Positions 6,316-9,206 of a stretch of DNA of 9,206 nucleotides are shown here, piece by piece. The translations under genes were made by a program, and so were the position numbers. Source of the DNA: an uncultured Pseudorhodobacter sp. (GTDB lineage: Bacteria; Pseudomonadota; Alphaproteobacteria; Rhodobacterales; Rhodobacteraceae); the NCBI GenBank assembly GCA_945952425.1, contig CAMFIX010000088.1:1-9206 (forward strand). Direction: 5' to 3'. Within the stretch, counting starts at the first letter, position 1; each line of letters starts with the position of its first letter. Below the pieces are notes generated by a model that was not told the origin of the DNA, ran no database searches, and saw only the letters and a program-made list of their open reading frames with translations.

Positions 6316-6325
6316 ACACCCCCGC

Positions 6326-6350
6326 CTGGAGGGGTTTCACACCCCTCCAG
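6326..6350 (+). repeat. Element hairpin A (10-bp stem, 5-base loop)
   Basis: CTGGAGGGGT (6326-6335) pairs perfectly with ACCCCTCCAG (6341-6350) around TTCAC. It precedes the repeat core at 6355 by 4 bases, in the same position relative to its core as the hairpin at 6478-6502 has relative to the core at 6447-6475. Confidence 0.7.
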
Positions 6351-6354
6351 ACCT

Positions 6355-6384
6355 CCCCGTGGGATATTTGAGCCAGTATGAAAG
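6355..6384 (+). repeat. Repeat core copy 3
   Basis: Begins CCCCGTGGGATATTT and ends GAGCCAGTATGAAAG. Its last 20 bases are the inverted copy, with two mismatches, of 6399-6418, so copies 3 and 4 can form a long hairpin with a 10-bp perfect section (6375-6384 with 6399-6408). Confidence 0.7.
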
Positions 6385-6398
6385 GGGGGCACGCCCAT

Positions 6399-6422
6399 CT
6401 TTCATACTTGCCCAAATACTCC
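6399..6422 (-). repeat. Repeat core copy 4
   Basis: On the minus strand it begins GGAGTATTTGGGCAAG and ends TATGAAAG. It faces copy 3 across a 14-base loop. Confidence 0.7.
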
Positions 6423-6446
6423 TTGCGACCGCACCACCGCAGCCTG

Positions 6447-6475
6447 CTTTCAATTTGGCCTAAATACTCACGGGG
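6447..6475 (-). repeat. Repeat core copy 5
   Basis: On the minus strand it begins CCCCGTGAGTATTTAGG and ends CCAAATTGAAAG. It resembles copy 3 over its whole length with one base fewer, so copy 3 could pair with either copy 4 or copy 5. Confidence 0.65.
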
Positions 6476-6477
6476 TT

Positions 6478-6502
6478 CTCAGGGGTGGGTAACACCCTTG
6501 AG
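6478..6502. repeat. Element hairpin C (10-bp stem, 5-base loop)
   Basis: CTCAGGGGTG (6478-6487) pairs with CACCCTTGAG (6493-6502) with one G-T wobble around GGTAA. Stem length and loop length equal those of the hairpin at 6326-6350 although the sequence differs, and it lies 2 bases from its repeat core. Confidence 0.65.
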
Positions 6503-6513
6503 CTGGGGGGCCC

Positions 6514-6531
6514 GGGGGGACTGGTCCCCCC
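6514..6531 (-). terminator. GC hairpin just downstream of the XRE-cupin gene
   Basis: GGGGGGA (6514-6520) pairs with TCCCCCC (6525-6531) around CTGG, two bases beyond the regulator's stop codon at 6534. The stem is strong but no T run follows on the minus strand, so it may act as a weak or rho-assisted transcription end. Confidence 0.4.
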
Positions 6532-6533
6532 GA

Positions 6534-7163
6534 TCAGCTCAGCGACGTCACCCAAAGGATCGTCGCATCCTCTTCCGAGAGGCTGACGACATTATGCCCC
6601 ATCGTCGCATCGTAATAGGCGCTGTCGCCGCGTTTCAAATCCACGGGCTCGTAGAACTCGGTGTAAAGCCGGATGATGCCGGTCAGGACGTAAAGGAATT
6701 CCTCGCCCTCGTGGCGGACCCAGCCGTCGAAATCTTCCATCGCCCGGGCGCGGATCGTGGCGCGGTAGGGCAGCATCTGCTTGGTGCGCAAGCCCCCGCC
6801 GAGGAGTTCGTGTTCATAGGTCGCGGTCGCATGGGCCTGGCCGGTGCCGGTCTTGGTGACCGCCATCCGCCCCGACACCTGCGCCTTGGCGGCGGGGGTG
6901 AAAAGCTGGGGAACCGAGATCTTCAGCCCCTCGGCCAGCTTCCTCACCGCGTCATAGGTGGGCGACATCTGGCCGTTCTCGATCTTGGACAGGGTGGACC
7001 TGGCCAGCCCCGCCTGCGCTGCCGCCTGGTCCAGCGTCCAGCCCTTCGCTTTCCGCAGCTCGCGCACCCGCAGGCCGAGGTCCAGCGGCTCGGGCGGCGG
7101 TTCGGCGGCGTCGGGCGTCTCGCGCGCGATGCGGATCAGTCGGCGGGGATCGGAATTGGTCAT
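6534..7163 (-). CDS. XRE-family transcriptional regulator with C-terminal cupin domain
   Basis: A 209-residue cytoplasmic DNA-binding regulator. After a proline-rich N-terminal tail (1-28), a helix-turn-helix of the XRE/HTH_3 type spans about 29-83 (LRVRELRKAKGWTLDQAAAQ, with recognition helix STLSKIENGQ at 57-65). A cupin_2-like domain follows (about 125-207), containing GWVRHEGEEFLYVLTG and GDSAYYDATMGHNV; such domains usually sense a small ligand. Cupin motif 1 has only one histidine (His151) where metal-binding cupins have HxH, so metal coordination is uncertain. No strong ribosome site precedes ATG 7163, and a -10-like element lies 5 bases before it. It is divergent from fba across a 134-base gap, so it could regulate itself or fba, but the target is not shown by sequence. 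Its 3' side faces a repeat cluster. Confidence 0.9.
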   Translation of the reverse strand: MTNSDPRRLIRIARETPDAAEPPPEPLDLGLRVRELRKAKGWTLDQAAAQAGLARSTLSKIENGQMSPTYDAVRKLAEGLKISVPQLFTPAAKAQVSGRMAVTKTGTGQAHATATYEHELLGGGLRTKQMLPYRATIRARAMEDFDGWVRHEGEEFLYVLTGIIRLYTEFYEPVDLKRGDSAYYDATMGHNVVSLSEEDATILWVTSLS

Positions 7164-7197
7164 GGGCCTTGATACCCCCCCGGGCCCGCCACCGCAA
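7164..7197 (-). promoter_or_regulatory. Candidate promoter for the XRE-cupin gene, possibly leaderless
   Basis: On the minus strand TTGCGG (plus 7192-7197) and TATCAA (plus 7169-7174) are 17 bases apart, and TATCAA is only 5 bases from the ATG. The hexamers are modest (3 and 4 of 6). The best ribosome-site candidate, AAGG, is about 3 bases from the ATG, which is too close to be effective. Confidence 0.35.
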
Positions 7198-7225
7198 CGG
7201 GGGCGGGGGAGGCCAATTCCACCCC

Positions 7226-7237
7226 GTTAGCGCAAAC
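7226..7237 (+). promoter_or_regulatory. Palindromic operator candidate upstream of fba, CceR-like
   Basis: GTTAGCGCAAAC is a 12-base palindrome with a single unpaired position pair (GTTWGCGCWAAC). It resembles the GTTAGCGCTAAC-type site that I recall for CceR, the LacI-family regulator of central carbon metabolism in Rhodobacter; that recollection is not verified here. It sits 4 bases upstream of the -35 of the best fba promoter, centred about 45 bases before the predicted transcription start, a position suited to activation. Confidence 0.5.
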
Positions 7238-7241
7238 ATCA

Positions 7242-7270
7242 TGGACAGCCCCCGGGCCGGCATGGATAAA
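7242..7270 (+). promoter_or_regulatory. Candidate fba promoter
   Basis: TGGACA (7242-7247, 5 of 6 to TTGACA) and GATAAA (7265-7270, 4 of 6 to TATAAT) are separated by exactly 17 bases. Transcription would begin near 7277, giving a leader of about 21 bases that includes the AAGGAGG ribosome site. Confidence 0.55.
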
Positions 7271-7297
7271 GGCCCGGCCAAGTCGAAGGAGGCCCCG

Positions 7298-8227
7298 ATG
7301 CGCACCACCCGGATCGTCCAGAAGATCCTGTCCCATTACGAAGGCGAAACCCCCGGCGTGAAGGCGAACCTCGCCCGGATGCTGATGGAGGGCAAGCTCG
7401 GCGGCACCGGCAAGATGATTATCCTGCCGGTCGACCAGGGCTTCGAACACGGGCCGGCGCGCAGCTTCTCGGTCAATCCGGCGGCCTATGATCCGCATTA
7501 CCACTACCAGATGGCGGTGGATGCCGGGCTCTCGGCCTATGCCGCGCCCATCGGCCCGCTGGAGGCCGGGGCGGATACGTTCGCGGGGCAAATCCCGACG
7601 ATCCTGAAGGTGAACTCGTCCAATTCGCTGCTGCCCAAGGTGGCGCCGAAGACGCAGGCCATCACGGCGAGCGTGGATGACGCGCTGCGGCTGGGCTGCT
7701 CGGCCATCGGCTTCACGATCTATCCGGGGTCGTCTGCGTCGCTCGAGATGTTCTCCGACATCGCCGAGATGCGGCGCGAGGCGGCGGCCAAGGGGATTGC
7801 GACCATCATCTGGTCTTACCCCCGCGGCGAAGACCTGGACAAGGATGGCGAGACGGCGGCCGATGTGACGGCCTATGCCGCCCATATAGCGGCCTTGCTC
7901 GGTGCGCATATCATCAAGGTGAAGCTGGCCTCCAGCCACCTGAGCCAGCCCGAAGCCAAGAAGGCTTTCGAGGCGGGCAAGGTTCCGGTCGCGACCCAGG
8001 CCGACCGGGTGCGGGAATGCGTGCGGTCCGTGCTGAACGGCAAGAGGGTCATCGTGTTTTCGGGCGGGGCGGCCAAGGGCGCCGACTCGGTGCTGGACGA
8101 TGCCCGCGCGATCCGCGACGGCGGCGGCAATGGCTCGATCATCGGGCGCAACTGCTTCCAGCGCCCGCGGGAAGAGGCGATGCAGCTTCTGCAGACCATG
8201 GTGGACATCTACAAGGGCAAGGCCTGA
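7298..8227 (+). CDS. Class I fructose-bisphosphate aldolase, DhnA/FbaB type
   Basis: Cleaves fructose 1,6-bisphosphate to dihydroxyacetone phosphate and glyceraldehyde 3-phosphate (and the reverse in gluconeogenesis) through a lysine Schiff base, in the cytoplasm. The 309-residue sequence belongs to the DhnA/DeoC-LacD aldolase group: PVDQGFEHGP (44-53) holds the conserved Asp46, IWSYPRG lies at 171-177, and IIKVKL (205-210) holds the candidate Schiff-base lysine (Lys207 by analogy, Lys209 possible). SGGAAKG (255-261) and NGSIIGRNCFQRP (278-290) form the usual phosphate-binding part of the barrel. It is a single-domain TIM barrel and not the zinc-dependent class II enzyme. ATG 7298 is selected because AAGGAGG (7286-7292) lies 5 bases before it and family members begin MRTT-x-VQ; the upstream in-frame extension is unlike the family. 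A good promoter with a palindromic operator precedes it and an intrinsic terminator follows. Confidence 0.94.
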   Translation: MRTTRIVQKILSHYEGETPGVKANLARMLMEGKLGGTGKMIILPVDQGFEHGPARSFSVNPAAYDPHYHYQMAVDAGLSAYAAPIGPLEAGADTFAGQIPTILKVNSSNSLLPKVAPKTQAITASVDDALRLGCSAIGFTIYPGSSASLEMFSDIAEMRREAAAKGIATIIWSYPRGEDLDKDGETAADVTAYAAHIAALLGAHIIKVKLASSHLSQPEAKKAFEAGKVPVATQADRVRECVRSVLNGKRVIVFSGGAAKGADSVLDDARAIRDGGGNGSIIGRNCFQRPREEAMQLLQTMVDIYKGKA

Positions 8228-8235
8228 GGCTTGGC

Positions 8236-8264
8236 TTGACGGATGCGAACGGCCCGGGGAAACT
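8236..8264 (+). promoter_or_regulatory. Weak candidate promoter overlapping the fba terminator
   Basis: TTGACG (8236-8241) matches the -35 consensus at 5 of 6 positions and is followed after 17 bases by GAAACT (8259-8264), a poor -10. If active it would start transcription near 8271 and serve the gene at 8290. Reported because that gene follows a terminator with only 14 bases between. Confidence 0.25.
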
Positions 8265-8275
8265 CGGGCCGTTTT
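8248..8275 (+). terminator. Rho-independent terminator after fba
   Basis: AACGGCCCG (8248-8256) pairs perfectly over 9 bases with CGGGCCGTT (8265-8273), loop GGGAAACT, with TTTT at 8272-8275 followed by CATTT. It begins 20 bases after the aldolase stop and ends 14 bases before the next ATG. Confidence 0.85.
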
Positions 8276-8289
8276 CATTTGGAGGTTTC

Positions 8290-8859
8290 ATGCGCCCCGT
8301 TCTTTTTGCCCTGCTGGCCCTGACCGCCCCACCCCTGCCCGCCCTGGCGCAGGAGGGCGAGCCCCTGCCCCCCGGCTATCCGCCGAAACTCGGCGAGGTG
8401 CAGCTGGTCGAGGCGGGCAAGAGCACGCGCCTGACGACCTATGATTTCTCGATCGGCGCCTTCGATGCCTCGGCCTGGTTCGGCGAGGGGCTTCGTGGGC
8501 GGGGGTTCCAGCTGATGGCCTATCCCGACGAGAATCCCGATGCGACAAAGGGGCGCTTGTTCCTTTGGGGCGGGCTTGATGCCTGGGCGCCGGGCAAGAC
8601 CCGGGCGGCGCTGGTCGAAATCCTGATGGGGACCGACATCGACGGCCGCCGCTGGACCTCGGCGGGCAAGCCGGCCGAGCTGGTGATCGATAGCTTCACG
8701 CCGCAGGAGAAGGGCCATAGCTCGGGCTATGGCCATGTCACCGGCCATTTCAGCGCGACGGTCTGTTCGGGCGACAAAGACCCGGTCGTCGTCGCCCCGA
8801 ATGCCCGCTGCCGCGAGGTCTCGGGCCGCTTTGCCACCGATGCGCAATATTCCCCCTAG
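8290..8859 (+). CDS. Exported protein of unknown function
   Basis: I do not recognise the family. The 189-residue protein starts with a clear Sec signal peptide: MRP, a leucine/alanine-rich core, and a likely cleavage after ALPALA (residue 20), leaving a mature protein beginning QEGEPLPPGYPPKLG. The mature part is rich in alternating polar/hydrophobic stretches suggesting beta structure (YDFSIGAFDASAWF, GFQLMAYPDENPD, GRLFLWGGLDAW, ALVEILMGTDIDGRRW, GHVTGHFSATVC). Two cysteines, Cys159 and Cys174, flank a short loop and could form a disulphide in the periplasm. GGAGG at 8281-8285 is 4 bases before ATG 8290. It follows the fba terminator closely and precedes the ftsB-like gene on the same strand. 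Probably a periplasmic or surface protein; role open. Confidence 0.8.
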   Translation: MRPVLFALLALTAPPLPALAQEGEPLPPGYPPKLGEVQLVEAGKSTRLTTYDFSIGAFDASAWFGEGLRGRGFQLMAYPDENPDATKGRLFLWGGLDAWAPGKTRAALVEILMGTDIDGRRWTSAGKPAELVIDSFTPQEKGHSSGYGHVTGHFSATVCSGDKDPVVVAPNARCREVSGRFATDAQYSP

Positions 8860-8890
8860 CCGATTTCAAACGTCGATTTTCCTTGGCGTT

Positions 8891-8926
8891 CCGGGGCTTT
8901 TTTGGCAAATTGCGCCAAAGCCCCGG
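8891..8926 (+). other. Hairpin between the exported-protein gene and ftsB
   Basis: CCGGGGC (8891-8897) and TTTGGC (8901-8906) pair with GCCAAA (8914-8919) and GCCCCGG (8920-8926), 13 base pairs with three T residues bulged on one side and a 7-base loop. No T run follows the right arm, so it is not a classical terminator on the plus strand; it may mark the end of the upstream transcript or be a processing site. Confidence 0.5.
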
Positions 8927-8947
8927 AAGTGGGCGACAGAGGCAAGC

Positions 8948-9206
8948 ATGACCCAGAACGACCCCCGCCGCCGCATGGCCTCGATGGCCTATTTCGCCTT
9001 GATCGCCATCATCGGCGGCAATTTCGTCTTTGCCGCGGTGCAGGGCGATTACGGCGTCTTTCGCCAGGCGCAGACCGCGGGGGAAATCGCCGATCTGACG
9101 GCCGAGCGCGACAAGCTTTCGGCCGACCTGGCCGAGCTGAAGAACCTGACGCACCGGCTCTCGGACAGCTATCTGGATATGGATCTCTTGGACGAACAGG
9201 TGCGCT
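8948..9206 (+). CDS. ftsB: Septum formation initiator, FtsB/DivIC-like (3' end outside window)
   Basis: The first 86 residues of a small bitopic division protein that would work with FtsL and FtsQ at the division site. It shows a short cytoplasmic tail MTQNDPRRRM, one membrane segment at about 12-31 (SMAYFALIAIIGGNFVFAAV), and a periplasmic coiled coil (about 41-71) with heptad-like AGEIADLTAERDKLSADLAE. It then shows LSDSYLDMDLLDEQVR, characteristic of alphaproteobacterial septum formation initiators. AGAGG at 8938-8942 lies 5 bases before ATG 8948. The frame is still open at the window's last base. In related genomes, as I recall, this gene lies just before the pyruvate dehydrogenase genes; that can be tested in the next sequence. 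The symbol follows the family; strict orthology with E. coli FtsB is inferred. Confidence 0.88.
   Translation, partial: MTQNDPRRRMASMAYFALIAIIGGNFVFAAVQGDYGVFRQAQTAGEIADLTAERDKLSADLAELKNLTHRLSDSYLDMDLLDEQVR

Noticed and set aside
7169..7297. N-terminal extension of the aldolase frame back to 7169
   Set aside because: It would cross the promoter and operator candidates, and the family start with AAGGAGG at 7298 is far better.
7160..8278. 372-codon open frame on the minus strand
   Set aside because: Opposite the aldolase and overlapping the regulator start; His/Arg/Asp-rich shadow without motifs.
8891..8926. Hairpin before ftsB as an intrinsic terminator
   Set aside because: The six T residues are inside the left arm, not after the stem, and neither strand has a T run following the hairpin.

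Overview
The window reads as chromosomal DNA from an alphaproteobacterium of the Rhodobacterales (Rhodobacter/Paracoccus-like). The grounds are the high G+C content, the protein sequences themselves, a DUF502 membrane protein, a DhnA-type aldolase, a septum-formation initiator ending in SDSYLDMDLLDEQ, and intergenic repeats with a GGGGATATTT...TGAAA core of a kind I remember from this family (memory, not checked). Ten protein genes are supported, two of them cut by the window edges. I see no phage, transposase, CRISPR array, tRNA or rRNA.

Layout: 2-430 (+) is the C-terminal end of a YSC84/SYLF-domain protein. 477-1367 and 1364-2269 (+) are a translationally coupled pseudouridine catabolism pair, psuK-psuG. 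2363-3034 (+) is a DUF502 membrane protein that may be translated from a leaderless mRNA. 3035-3280, between convergent genes, is almost entirely a large imperfect inverted repeat. 3281-4051 (-) is D-3-hydroxybutyrate dehydrogenase (bdhA). 4052-4341 holds, on the minus strand, a promoter-like pair, a small hairpin and a very good intrinsic terminator, which together look like a ~76-nt small RNA or a terminating leader ahead of bdhA. 4342-6159 (+) is a YejA-like peptide-binding protein without permease genes in the window, followed at 6176-6295 by an entericidin-type lipoprotein. 6296-6533, again between convergent genes, holds a second cluster of hairpins and repeat cores. 6534-7163 (-) is an XRE-cupin regulator, divergent from 7298-8227 (+), a class I fructose-bisphosphate aldolase. 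An intrinsic terminator follows, then 8290-8859 (+), an exported protein of unknown function, and 8948-9206 (+), the start of an FtsB/DivIC-like protein.

Functionally this is mostly core metabolism: nucleoside salvage (psuK/psuG), polyhydroxybutyrate/ketone-body use (bdhA), glycolysis/gluconeogenesis (fba) and cell division (ftsB). The protein genes are ordinary. The points of interest are non-coding: the candidate sRNA/attenuator upstream of bdhA; paired intergenic repeat elements whose hairpins keep their pairing while their sequence differs; and a GTTAGCGCAAAC palindrome placed just upstream of a good promoter for fba, which fits my recollection of the CceR regulon of Rhodobacter.
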